From positions 1 to 7,887 of the forward strand of contig JBHGBF010000260.1 in the NCBI GenBank assembly GCA_041946865.1: a stretch of DNA of 7,887 nt, given 5' to 3'. Below, piece by piece: positions 1 to 6,408 of the stretch. Position 1 is the stretch's first letter, and each line of letters starts with the position of its first letter. Source of the stretch: RPQK01 sp041946865. GTDB lineage: Bacteria > Acidobacteriota > UBA6911 > RPQK01. The notes beneath the pieces are model-generated. The model was not told the DNA's origin and ran no database searches. It saw nothing but the letters and a program-made list of their open reading frames with translations. Both the position numbers and the translations under genes were made by a program.

Positions 1-102
1 AAGCACCGGCCTCTCTCCTCGTTGCTGCCACACTCCGAACAAAAAAACTGAGGGGTTACCGCTGAAGGTAGAATCGTCTTGACAAAATAATCCGTCCCTG
101 CC

Positions 103-137
103 GGCCGCGGGCCGTTTCGGCTGTTTCCCGGCCTTTT
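103..137 (+). terminator. Possible hairpin followed by a short T run
   Basis: GGCC (103-106) and GGG (109-111) can pair with CCC (127-129) and GGCC (130-133), leaving a two-base bulge. An inner GCCG-TTT-CGGC hairpin (111-121) competes with the outer stem. TTTT follows at 134-137. It could be a weak intrinsic terminator for a gene left of the window, or an attenuator in the leader of the SRPBCC gene. The T run is short and the stem imperfect, so this is tentative. Confidence 0.25.
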
Positions 138-180
138 ATCCGTGTGCGCCCCATATCTCCGGTCGGGTGGAAGCGCGAGG

Positions 181-187
181 AAAGGAG
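181..187 (+). promoter_or_regulatory. Ribosome binding site of the SRPBCC gene
   Basis: AAAGGAG lies seven bases before the ATG at 195. It decides the start: the same frame also opens at 144, but that ATG has no Shine-Dalgarno sequence, and the extra 17 residues add nothing resembling the family's N-terminus. Confidence 0.8.
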
Positions 188-194
188 CAGACAT

Positions 195-728
195 ATGAAG
201 CCAGAGAATCCTGTGCGCAAGCGTGCGGTGAGCCATGAGGCGCCAGTCGAACGGGTCTGGGAAGCCCTCACCGATGGGAAAGAGCTGAAACGGTGGTTTC
301 CACTGGAGGCCCGAGTCCAGCCCGGCAAGGGTGGCAGCGTCTGGATGTCCTGGAAAAACGAGTACGCCGGCGAATCGGCCATTGCGGAGTGGGAACCGAA
401 TCGACACCTGCGAATCACCTGGGGAGAGGCAGACAACAAAGAGCCTTTACAGGAGGCGTGGGCCCGGCTAGACCTTCGCGAGATTGTCGCCACGGACCGG
501 TTGGAGCCCTTCATCGAGGACGCCCCGTATCAGTTCGCCGCGGTGCTTCCGAACCTGGCGAACTCCCTCGTACGTGTTTCGGTTGACCCGTCCATGGCCG
601 ACCCCCAAGCGAAAGACGTGACGTTGTGGCTCGCATGCTACGGAGTGAGTCCCGAACAGTTGAGGACGATCTCGAAACGCTGGCTGGAGTTGCTCGAGCG
701 CCGGTTCCCCGAAGGAACTAGCGCCTGA
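195..728 (+). CDS. SRPBCC / AHSA1-type protein, apparently internally shortened
   Basis: This 177-residue cytosolic protein has an N-terminal part (about residues 8-78) typical of the AHSA1/START-like (SRPBCC) fold. Visible family features are the opening strand and helix with APVERVWEALTD, the following WFP, and the EPNRHLRITW strand. These proteins enclose a hydrophobic ligand pocket or act as Hsp90 co-chaperone-like domains; the ligand here is unknown. From about residue 80 the usual second half of the domain, with its HSGF-type motif and closing long helix, is missing. Residues about 101-171 (DRLEPFIEDAPYQFAAVLPN through VTLWLACYG to the final amphipathic helix) instead resemble the end of a second START-like domain, as in longer two-domain relatives. 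It may therefore be an internal-deletion derivative; this is inferred from remembered family patterns. The start at 195 is set by AAAGGAG. The DinB gene follows after 31 bases on the same strand, suggesting co-transcription. Confidence 0.75.
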   Translation: MKPENPVRKRAVSHEAPVERVWEALTDGKELKRWFPLEARVQPGKGGSVWMSWKNEYAGESAIAEWEPNRHLRITWGEADNKEPLQEAWARLDLREIVATDRLEPFIEDAPYQFAAVLPNLANSLVRVSVDPSMADPQAKDVTLWLACYGVSPEQLRTISKRWLELLERRFPEGTSA

Positions 729-759
729 AAAACGAGAGACAATCTGTTACCTTCTCTAA

Positions 760-1272
760 ATGACGCTCGAAAAGATCTTCCTCGATTTCTCGGTTCGAAA
801 ACTGGGGCTCCTCTCGTCCCGCCTCACGGACTGCCTGGGGCGCCTGAGCCATGAGCAGGTATGGTCGCGCGGGGGCGAGAGTGAGAACGCCGTTGGCAAC
901 CTGGTGCTCCACCTCTGCGGCAACGTTCGGCAATGGATCATCTCAGGCATCGGCGGCGCGGAAGATGTCAGGGATCGCGCCGCTGAATTCGCCGCCAAGG
1001 GAGGGGTTAGTGTCAACGAGCTGAGGGGACTGTTGGCGGCGACAGTCGCCGATGCCTGCCGTGTCATAGAAGGCGTCAGCAAGGAAAGGCTTGGCCAGCG
1101 TCTTACCATCCAGGGTTACGACGTCACGGTCCTGGAGGCGATTTACTCGGTGATCGAGCACTTCGCTCAGCACACCGGCCAGGTGATTTACGGGACGAAG
1201 GCCATGACTGGCTCGGACCTCGGCTATTATTCGCACCTGTCGAAGCGGGCCCACGGCGAGAAAACTCCGTAG
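760..1272 (+). CDS. DinB-superfamily (DUF1572-like) protein
   Basis: This 170-residue protein has the four-helix-bundle pattern of the DinB/YfiT superfamily. The three expected metal-binding histidines are visible: H51 in NLVLHLCGNVRQW, and H134 and H138 in EHFAQHTGQV near the C-terminus. HLxGNxRQW and HxxxHxGQ are characteristic of the DUF1572-like branch. Relatives are metal-dependent thiol transferases or uncharacterised stress-associated proteins; the substrate here cannot be read from the sequence. No signal peptide or membrane segment is seen, and the length is normal. The ATG at 760 is the natural start but has no good Shine-Dalgarno sequence (only GAGAG about 20 bases upstream), so translation may be coupled to or weaker than that of the SRPBCC gene ending 31 bases before. 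It converges with the permease gene, leaving 32 bases with no clear terminator. Confidence 0.88.
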   Translation: MTLEKIFLDFSVRKLGLLSSRLTDCLGRLSHEQVWSRGGESENAVGNLVLHLCGNVRQWIISGIGGAEDVRDRAAEFAAKGGVSVNELRGLLAATVADACRVIEGVSKERLGQRLTIQGYDVTVLEAIYSVIEHFAQHTGQVIYGTKAMTGSDLGYYSHLSKRAHGEKTP

Positions 1273-1304
1273 TCCCGGTCGAAGCTGTGAGAAATCCCGG
1301 CCGG

Positions 1305-3746
1305 TCACTCGGCGCGAAATACGCGGGCAGGGTCGGTCCGGACCGCCCGGAGGGCGGGAATCAGGGCCGCGGTCAAGAGGACAATCGCCAGGAACGCGGC
1401 CACCGCCCCGAACAGCGGCGGGTCCCAAGCGGTCAGATTGTCGATCGCAGCAGCGAGCCAGGTCATCGCGTAGCGGGCCGCCACAAGTCCGAAGACCATT
1501 CCGGCGATCGCCAGGGAGAACAGTTTCCAGATGACGGCGCCCGCCGCTTGTCTCGGCAAAGCTCCAACTGCCATCCGGATGGCTATCTCCCGACTCCTTC
1601 GGAACACGGACATGGAGACGACGCTGTACAGACCGACAAAAGAAAGCAACACGGAGCTCGCAGCCAGAATTCCGAGCAGAGCCGTGGTAACCCGGTAGGG
1701 GGTGAGCGCAAGCCTCTTCATCTCATCCCCGGTCGTGATCTGAAGCAGGGGAATCTCCGAGGCAGCTGACCGCCAGGCTTCACGAACCATGCCAATGTAG
1801 CCGTCCGGGGATCCATGGGCCAGCAGGATCAAGTGGCCACGAACCGACTGGCTGGGAGCAGGCATGAGGTAGATGTGCGGGTCGGGTTCGTCCCAGATTG
1901 AGTTGTAGCGGCTGTTTCGGGCCACTGCGATCACGGCGCTGGACACCCGCTCGCCGTGTCCGAAGGCCAGGAACAACGGCTTGCCTATGGCATCCTCTCC
2001 CGGCCAGAGTCTTCCAGCCAATGCCTGGTCCACGACCGCGGGCCGCACTCCTGCAACCTCGTCACCGATTCGAAAATCGCGCCCGGCCATAAGCGGAATT
2101 CCAAGCGTCCTGAAGAACTGCGGCCCCACCAGATTGTAGTGGGCTTGGAGAGAAGTCTCAAAAGCCCCGCTTCCGGTCGACACCCGAAGCATCGTCCGCA
2201 TCATGCTGAGCGGAGGATTCATCGCCAGGGTCGCCGATCGAATTCCGGGCAGTTTCTGGAGGTCCTCGAGCAGCTTTCTGGCCTGCTCGGCGCTCGCCGC
2301 CGCCGGCAGCTCAGGCGGCGCCTCAAATTCCACGGACAAGATGGTCGCAGCCGCAAATCCGAGATCCGCGGAACAGGCCGTGAGGAGCGCACGGTACAAA
2401 ATGCCGCTGCCAACCAGCAGAACAGTGGCGAGTACGACTTGAGCCAAGACCAGGCCCGCTCGAAACCGATAGGGGACGGCAAGGCTTGCGTCACCTCCCA
2501 ATGGCTTCAGACCGGAAATCAGATCGACTCGGCTCATACGCAGCGCGGGAACGAGAGCGGCCAGGAGGATAGCCAGGACAGATATCGCAAGGCAGAAGCT
2601 CATGGTTACGAGGTCCAAGCTCAAATCAAGGTGAAGCGGCAGCCCAAGAGCCGTTGGAAAGGCGTTCGTCAGCCGGTTCAGAGCGTGCGCGATCAGGAGG
2701 GCCAAGGCAAAACCGAAAAGTGCGAGCACGACGCTCTCCAGCAGCAATTTCTTGACCAGGGAGGCGCGAGCGGCGCCGAGAGACAGGCGTATGGACATCT
2801 CCTTCGTTCGTGACACGGCCCGTCCAAGCAGCAGGCTCGAGATATTGGCGCATGCGAGCAGCAGGAACAACCCGGTGCCGATTCCAAGAACACTGAGGAA
2901 CATGGTCACGGATTGGCGGTGACCCGGCCAGAACCGTGATTGACTGGCGGGCAAAACGACCGCGGAAACTCCAGCGTTGCTGGCCGGGTAAGCCCGCTCG
3001 AGGCTTTTGGCCAGAACCTTTAACTCGGCCTGGGCCTGCCTTTGGCTCGCGTCGGGCCTGAGACGGCCTACCAGGAGCAGAAAACGGGCGGGTCTCGTCT
3101 CGAGGACCGCGCGTTCCTTAAAGCTCGGAAGAACTGCGGGCGTGGCGCCGAGCGGGATCCAGAACTGCGGAGGCTCCGACCAACTGAGATCGACGCCGCG
3201 GTAGCTTTCAGGCGCCACGCCAACGACAGCGAAAGGCTGGCCGTTGACTCGGACCGTCTGACCCAGAACAGCCGGACTTCGGCCAAAGTGCGCCGTCCAC
3301 AGCCGGTCGCTCAGAATCACACTGGACCGATCATCAGGCCTTCCCGACTGAAAATCCCCGCCGAGCGCGAACCGGATTCCGAGCATCGAGAAGTAATTCT
3401 CCGAGACGGCTTCAGCAGGCAGACGGAACGTCCCGGCCGGCGACTGAATGTTCAGCGGCAGGCGGACATAGGCCGAAAGTCGCTGGAAGGATTTTGCCGA
3501 ACGACTCAGGTCTTGATAGTCGGGATAGGAGCTGGAAAGGAACTTGCCGGTCGTCTGATCGAAGCCGAAAGCGGTGACGATCTGGTCGGCATCAGGTACC
3601 GGGAGTGGGTTTAAAAGCGCGGTCCTGGTCGCATTGAAAACGGTTGTCGCTATCCCAATGCCAAGGGCCAGGCTGAGAGCGACGCCGATAGTGAAGGCGC
3701 GATTGCGACCGAGAATGCGAAGTGCAAACCGGAAGTCGTGCCACAT
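1305..3746 (-). CDS. Duplicated MacB/FtsX-type ABC transporter permease (ADOP family)
   Basis: This 813-residue inner-membrane protein is two MacB-like permease units in tandem. Residues about 19-39 form the first membrane helix after the typical DFRFALRIL opening. A periplasmic MacB core domain follows (about 40-280), with SYPDYQDL, the ENYFSMLGIRFALGGDF stretch and a VRVNG motif. The first FtsX helices are at about 284-306, 336-356 and 380-402. A second helix opens the repeat at about 431-451, followed by a second periplasmic domain (GPQFFRTLGIPLMAGRDF, WPGEDAIGK). The last three helices are near 688-714, 738-760 and 779-800, and the protein ends in the usual LRAVRTDPARVFRAE. SRTKEMSIRLSLGA and RRSREIAIRMAVGA mark equivalent cytoplasmic loops that contact the ATPase. 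No ATPase gene is adjacent, as is common for the acidobacterial duplicated orphan permease group. Such proteins are annotated as efflux or lipoprotein/peptide export permeases; the cargo is unknown. The frame could open at a TTG at 3752, but AGGGA supports the ATG at 3746. Confidence 0.93.
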   Translation of the reverse strand: MWHDFRFALRILGRNRAFTIGVALSLALGIGIATTVFNATRTALLNPLPVPDADQIVTAFGFDQTTGKFLSSSYPDYQDLSRSAKSFQRLSAYVRLPLNIQSPAGTFRLPAEAVSENYFSMLGIRFALGGDFQSGRPDDRSSVILSDRLWTAHFGRSPAVLGQTVRVNGQPFAVVGVAPESYRGVDLSWSEPPQFWIPLGATPAVLPSFKERAVLETRPARFLLLVGRLRPDASQRQAQAELKVLAKSLERAYPASNAGVSAVVLPASQSRFWPGHRQSVTMFLSVLGIGTGLFLLLACANISSLLLGRAVSRTKEMSIRLSLGAARASLVKKLLLESVVLALFGFALALLIAHALNRLTNAFPTALGLPLHLDLSLDLVTMSFCLAISVLAILLAALVPALRMSRVDLISGLKPLGGDASLAVPYRFRAGLVLAQVVLATVLLVGSGILYRALLTACSADLGFAAATILSVEFEAPPELPAAASAEQARKLLEDLQKLPGIRSATLAMNPPLSMMRTMLRVSTGSGAFETSLQAHYNLVGPQFFRTLGIPLMAGRDFRIGDEVAGVRPAVVDQALAGRLWPGEDAIGKPLFLAFGHGERVSSAVIAVARNSRYNSIWDEPDPHIYLMPAPSQSVRGHLILLAHGSPDGYIGMVREAWRSAASEIPLLQITTGDEMKRLALTPYRVTTALLGILAASSVLLSFVGLYSVVSMSVFRRSREIAIRMAVGALPRQAAGAVIWKLFSLAIAGMVFGLVAARYAMTWLAAAIDNLTAWDPPLFGAVAAFLAIVLLTAALIPALRAVRTDPARVFRAE

Positions 3747-3752
3747 AAGCAA

Positions 3753-3757
3753 TCCCT
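3753..3757 (-). promoter_or_regulatory. Ribosome binding site of the permease gene
   Basis: On the minus strand AGGGA lies six bases before the ATG at 3746. It abuts the alternative TTG at 3752, leaving no spacer, so it favours the ATG and a protein two residues shorter than the longest frame. Confidence 0.7.
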
Positions 3758-3787
3758 AAGTGGTCGTTCCACGAATACGATGATGTT

Positions 3788-3919
3788 CCGAGCAGCGGGC
3801 ACGATTTGTTTGTGGTTTCCGCCTTCTTCAGGCGGGCTTTCTGCAAACGAGATTCTGCTAAGGCGTAGCTCTGAACGGCCCGCCTGAAGGCCGAACTACA
3901 AATCGCGCCCGCTGCTCGG
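3788..3919. repeat. Imperfect inverted repeat with 22-bp arms
   Basis: The arm at 3788-3809 is the reverse complement of 3898-3919 with one mismatch (A at 3801 against C at 3906). The arms start CCGAGCAGCGGGC on the left and end GCCCGCTGCTCGG on the right, 88 bases apart. Inside lies a second, looser inverted pair around CCGCCTT...CAGGCGGGC (3819-3837) and GCCCGCCTGAAGGCC (3878-3892). The structure fills the gap between the end of the pRiA4b-domain gene and the start of the permease gene. It could form a long hairpin in a transcript from either strand, so read-through from the upstream gene might be reduced; that role is inference. Confidence 0.8.
3809..3902 (+). repeat. Dispersed repeat element, copy 1
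   Basis: This ~94-base element starts TTTG, carries CCGCCTTCTTCAGGCGGGC, then GCAAACG, TTCTGC and TAGCT, and ends GCCCGCCTGAAGGCCGAACTACAAA without its final bases being distinctive. Each end carries a small hairpin based on CCGCCT/AGGCGG. The same order of motifs recurs at 6319-6408 in the opposite orientation. Its size, hairpin ends and intergenic location resemble REP/REPIN- or MITE-type elements. No transposase or RAYT gene is in the window. The left hairpin loop has extra bases (TCTTC) compared with the two-base loop of the other copies. Confidence 0.7.
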
Positions 3920-3957
3920 TTCGATGCTTGAGGGCTGATCCTTACATCTGCGAGGAA

Positions 3958-6123
3958 TCAAGACCTGTCCTCCTCATCCTCATCTTCCTCATCCTCATCG
4001 GAGTCGTCCAGATCTCCAGCGTAGTCGTCGAATTCCTCGTCGAACTCGTGAGAGTCGTCCGCTTCGTCGCCAACCCAGAGGCTACCCTCAAAGTCTTCGA
4101 GCAGTTTCCGGTTAACGGCGTTCGAATCAAATCCGGCGGGGTTGAACGGGTACCCCAGCCACTCTTCCAGCTCACGATGACGCGGATTCTCCGGCTGGCC
4201 CAGAGCCCTGATCAGCTCCTGGCAGGATGCAGCACCGCCTTTCCCTTCGGGCGGGCACGCCCTTTCTCCTCCGGTACAAATCGGGTGGTCGTGCACGCGC
4301 GGGGAGACCCGCCTGCTCTCAACCCGGACTTCATGCTCCCACCGTTCGTCCGGCCGATAGATGTAGACAAACACGTCGTCATCGCCCAGCGCCTCCGCGA
4401 GTGTATAGTCCTCGTCATCGAGGATGGTCTCGTCCCCATTCGGGACAATCCCGTACTTCTTCTCGCCGACTTCGAACCAGTGGTCCTGCTCCGCCTGCCA
4501 GCCAAAGGCGATCTGAATGGCCATGTGGAGGTCGAAAAGCCCGGCATCGGCGGAAACGACGAGGCGCCGCCAAACCGGCGGATCGATCCCACGCAACGTG
4601 ACTTTGAGTTGCAGCTCCTCTGACTCCGCCGGTTCCAGGCGCTCGATCACTCGCCTGCGAGGAGTTGAGCTTGCAATTCTGCGGCTCATGTCCTTGATTT
4701 CGTCGGCCAACTGCTCGGCGTGCGCCAGGAGGGCGCGGTCAGGAGATTGCGGGCCGGGGTGAGCAAAGTTCATGGAACTGAGCAAGTCGAACGCGTTCGC
4801 CAGCAAGAGGGATGACGGCCGAAAGCGCTCTTCGTCTTCCGGCTCGGTCAGAGAACCTATATCCGCCCACTCGGAAGTCGCCTTCCGGTATTGGTCGATC
4901 GCTTCCAGGACGATCGCGCGGCACTTCCCGCTATGGTGATCGGCAGTCCGGCTGTATCCGGCCCGAACCTCCTTCCAGAGCTGTCCCACCAGTCTTCGGT
5001 AAGTTGAAGCCTGCACTTCGTCATAGAAGTCGAGCGAATCCGAGGACATCTTACAACGCTCCAGAACGCGATTAAGGTCCTGCTCTCCGGCATAGAGCGC
5101 ATCGCGCATGTACGCCTCGAGGACGCTCTCGTTAACCGGAGTCCTCAGATCTTCGAGGATCTCCTCCAAGGACCCGCAGTCTCCGACCGACACGGGGAGG
5201 CGGCGCCGGTCGATCACCTCGGCCCAGGCTTCAAATGACCGTCCCTTGGGCCAGATGATGTTCAGGCTTTCCTCCTGGCGCAGCTCGAGATTCGGGTTGG
5301 AGTGAAGGTAAGAAGTCACGCTCGCGGAGGCATCCTCGAGCAACTCCCGCCCCCCAAGGAAGTAGGCCCAAGCGATCTGGTTGTAGAGGACGGTGCTGAA
5401 GCCGAGCAGGGGAAACACGCTCTCGAGAGCCCGGTCGAACTTTGCGAACCATCGTTGTTCCTTGTCTTTCGCCTGTCCCATTTCCGTTCGCGGCTCGTAA
5501 GCCACCTCGTACCGCGGCGGATCAAAGCTGAGCACCGTGAAAATGAGCGCGTCACCCTCCTTCAGACTGCGCTTTCGGTACAATTCCTCGGCATCGAAAA
5601 CCGTCAAGCGCATACAAGCTTCCAGACTCGGCTGAGCAACCAGTCGAGAGGCGCTTTCCGGATCGGACATCAGTAGTGTCTCCATCATGATCTGGGGGCC
5701 GAGCAGAAAGAAGTAGCGCTGATACCGTTCGAGAGTCCAGCTGATTTTCTTTCGCCTGAGCTCCCGGCCACCGGGGAGATAAAGGTGGCATTCGGACGCG
5801 TCCGCGCCATAAGGCGCGAAAGGGATAAGACGGTGTCCCAGGATCAACGCTCCGGCCTCGATTTCCTCGGGCGTCGGGTCCACCCTGAATCGACCGCCGC
5901 GGAAGTAGACGCTCCGGGGAACGTAGACATCACGTTTCTCGTCGTGGAAGACCCCGGGGTGCATATCCAGAAGGGCTCTGGCCGCCTGATCCAGCTCAGG
6001 CGGATCAGTCCGAATCCGGGCTCGGGCACATTTCACGAGCTCGTCCGTTCGAAACTCCCGCTTAGCATCGCGAATGAACCGGTCTACGGCTTCCCGAAAC
6101 GATTGCTTCTGTTTTTTTGACAC
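3958..6123 (-). CDS. pRiA4b ORF-3-like domain protein with long N-terminal region and acidic tail
   Basis: This is a 721-residue, probably cytosolic protein. Residues about 503-675 match the pRiA4b ORF-3-like domain (PF07929 type), seen as LKVTLRGIDPPVWRRLVV, the LFDLHMAIQIAFGW helix, RWEHEVRVES, GGERACPPEGKGG and WLGYPFNPAGFDSNAVNRKL. The biochemical role of this domain is unknown; relatives occur as short stand-alone proteins and in mobile-element passenger genes. The usual YDFGDSWEH core reads YRPDERWEH here, and PPEDCGG reads PPEGKGG, so the domain is divergent. Residues 1-500 are largely helical and unrecognised; the first ~80 resemble a winged-helix-like start (inference). Residues about 686-719 are almost all Asp/Glu. 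The start is GTG at 6123, supported by GAGAGAGAGGG at 6129-6139; the next in-frame Met is far inside. No transposase is adjacent. The gene stands alone between two repeat-bearing gaps. Confidence 0.85.
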   Translation of the reverse strand: MSKKQKQSFREAVDRFIRDAKREFRTDELVKCARARIRTDPPELDQAARALLDMHPGVFHDEKRDVYVPRSVYFRGGRFRVDPTPEEIEAGALILGHRLIPFAPYGADASECHLYLPGGRELRRKKISWTLERYQRYFFLLGPQIMMETLLMSDPESASRLVAQPSLEACMRLTVFDAEELYRKRSLKEGDALIFTVLSFDPPRYEVAYEPRTEMGQAKDKEQRWFAKFDRALESVFPLLGFSTVLYNQIAWAYFLGGRELLEDASASVTSYLHSNPNLELRQEESLNIIWPKGRSFEAWAEVIDRRRLPVSVGDCGSLEEILEDLRTPVNESVLEAYMRDALYAGEQDLNRVLERCKMSSDSLDFYDEVQASTYRRLVGQLWKEVRAGYSRTADHHSGKCRAIVLEAIDQYRKATSEWADIGSLTEPEDEERFRPSSLLLANAFDLLSSMNFAHPGPQSPDRALLAHAEQLADEIKDMSRRIASSTPRRRVIERLEPAESEELQLKVTLRGIDPPVWRRLVVSADAGLFDLHMAIQIAFGWQAEQDHWFEVGEKKYGIVPNGDETILDDEDYTLAEALGDDDVFVYIYRPDERWEHEVRVESRRVSPRVHDHPICTGGERACPPEGKGGAASCQELIRALGQPENPRHRELEEWLGYPFNPAGFDSNAVNRKLLEDFEGSLWVGDEADDSHEFDEEFDDYAGDLDDSDEDEEDEDEEDRS
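3971..3999. repeat. 14-bp tandem repeat coding part of the acidic tail
   Basis: TCCTCATCCTCATC occurs at 3971-3984 and again at 3986-3999, a period of 15 bases. Each unit also contains the shorter step TCCTCA. On the minus strand it encodes the DEDEEDEDEED stretch just before the stop. The period is a multiple of three, so copy-number change by slippage would lengthen or shorten the tail without a frameshift. Confidence 0.85.
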
Positions 6124-6128
6124 CGAAA

Positions 6129-6139
6129 CCCTCTCTCTC
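6129..6139 (-). promoter_or_regulatory. Ribosome binding site deciding the GTG start at 6123
   Basis: On the minus strand GAGAGAGAGGG ends five bases before GTG at 6123. No ATG lies nearby in frame, so this purine-rich site is the main evidence for a GTG start of the 721-residue protein. Confidence 0.65.
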
Positions 6140-6318
6140 CGAGGATGGTGCCAGAGTCCGGAGATTTAGGGAAGGGCCTTCTGAGGGAGATGAGAAAAAG
6201 AGGCCGGAAGCCGCGGCGAGGGTGATGAAAAGAAGCGCTACAGAGCCGCAAGCGGAGCGTCTTTTGCGGAGCGCGTCGGGTTGGTACAGCCTCGATGGAG
6301 GATCCGCCTCCCGACTCG

Positions 6319-6408
6319 TTCGTAATTCCGCCTTCAGGCGGGCTTCTCAAAGCTAAACCGTTGCAGAATGTACGTTTGCTACAACCTGCCTGGAGGTGTA
6401 ACTCCAAA
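6319..6408 (-). repeat. Dispersed repeat element, copy 2 (opposite orientation)
   Basis: Read on the minus strand from 6408, it starts TTTGGAGTTACACCTCCAGG, then GCAAACG, TTCTGC, TAGCT and GCCCGCCTGAAGGCGG, ending in TTACGAA. The last 50 bases (6368 to 6319) align without gaps to 3853-3902 with 39 of 50 identical by hand count. The first part aligns with several gaps. The CGAGCAG upstream of copy 1 also precedes this copy at nearly the same distance (6423-6429 as CTGCTCG). The terminal hairpin CCGCCT-TC-AGGCGG (6328-6341) is intact. Confidence 0.7.

Larger units (their letters stand above)
1..194. other. 5' non-coding leader upstream of the SRPBCC gene
   Basis: No convincing gene was found here. 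The stretch contains a perfect TTGACA hexamer at 79-84, but no good -10 hexamer lies 16-18 bases downstream, so I do not call a promoter. A GC-rich potential hairpin lies at 103-133. The ribosome binding site of the next gene is at 181-187. Reading frames cross this region on both strands, but none has recognisable protein content. Confidence 0.5.

Noticed and set aside
1..20. Possible start of a minus-strand gene, GTG at 4-6 with GAGGAGAGAGG upstream
   Set aside because: The purine-rich site resembles those of other genes here, but only two codons would lie inside the window, so no product can be supported.
79..107. Sigma-70 promoter from the perfect TTGACA at 79-84
   Set aside because: No acceptable -10 hexamer occurs at 16-18 bases; the expected position is CGGCCG-like, GC-only sequence.
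943..1428. 161-codon open frame on the minus strand
   Set aside because: It runs antisense through the DinB-like gene and into the permease gene, with Gly/Arg/Pro-rich translation and no family resemblance; it is a by-product of high GC.
1956..2813. 285-codon open frame on the plus strand inside the permease gene
   Set aside because: It is antisense to a clearly conserved permease and its translation is low-complexity Arg/Gln/Ser-rich with no domain.
3958..6123. The pRiA4b-domain gene as part of an IS1096/Tn3-like mobile element
   Set aside because: The domain is named from mobile or plasmid contexts, but no transposase, resolvase or terminal repeat with target duplication is visible. The flanking dispersed repeats are too divergent and short to be called insertion-sequence ends.
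6246..6273. Repeated GCGGAGCG and a CCGC-AA-GCGG hairpin as a separate element
   Set aside because: The stem is only four pairs and the repeats are eight bases in GC-rich sequence; this is within chance expectation without further copies.
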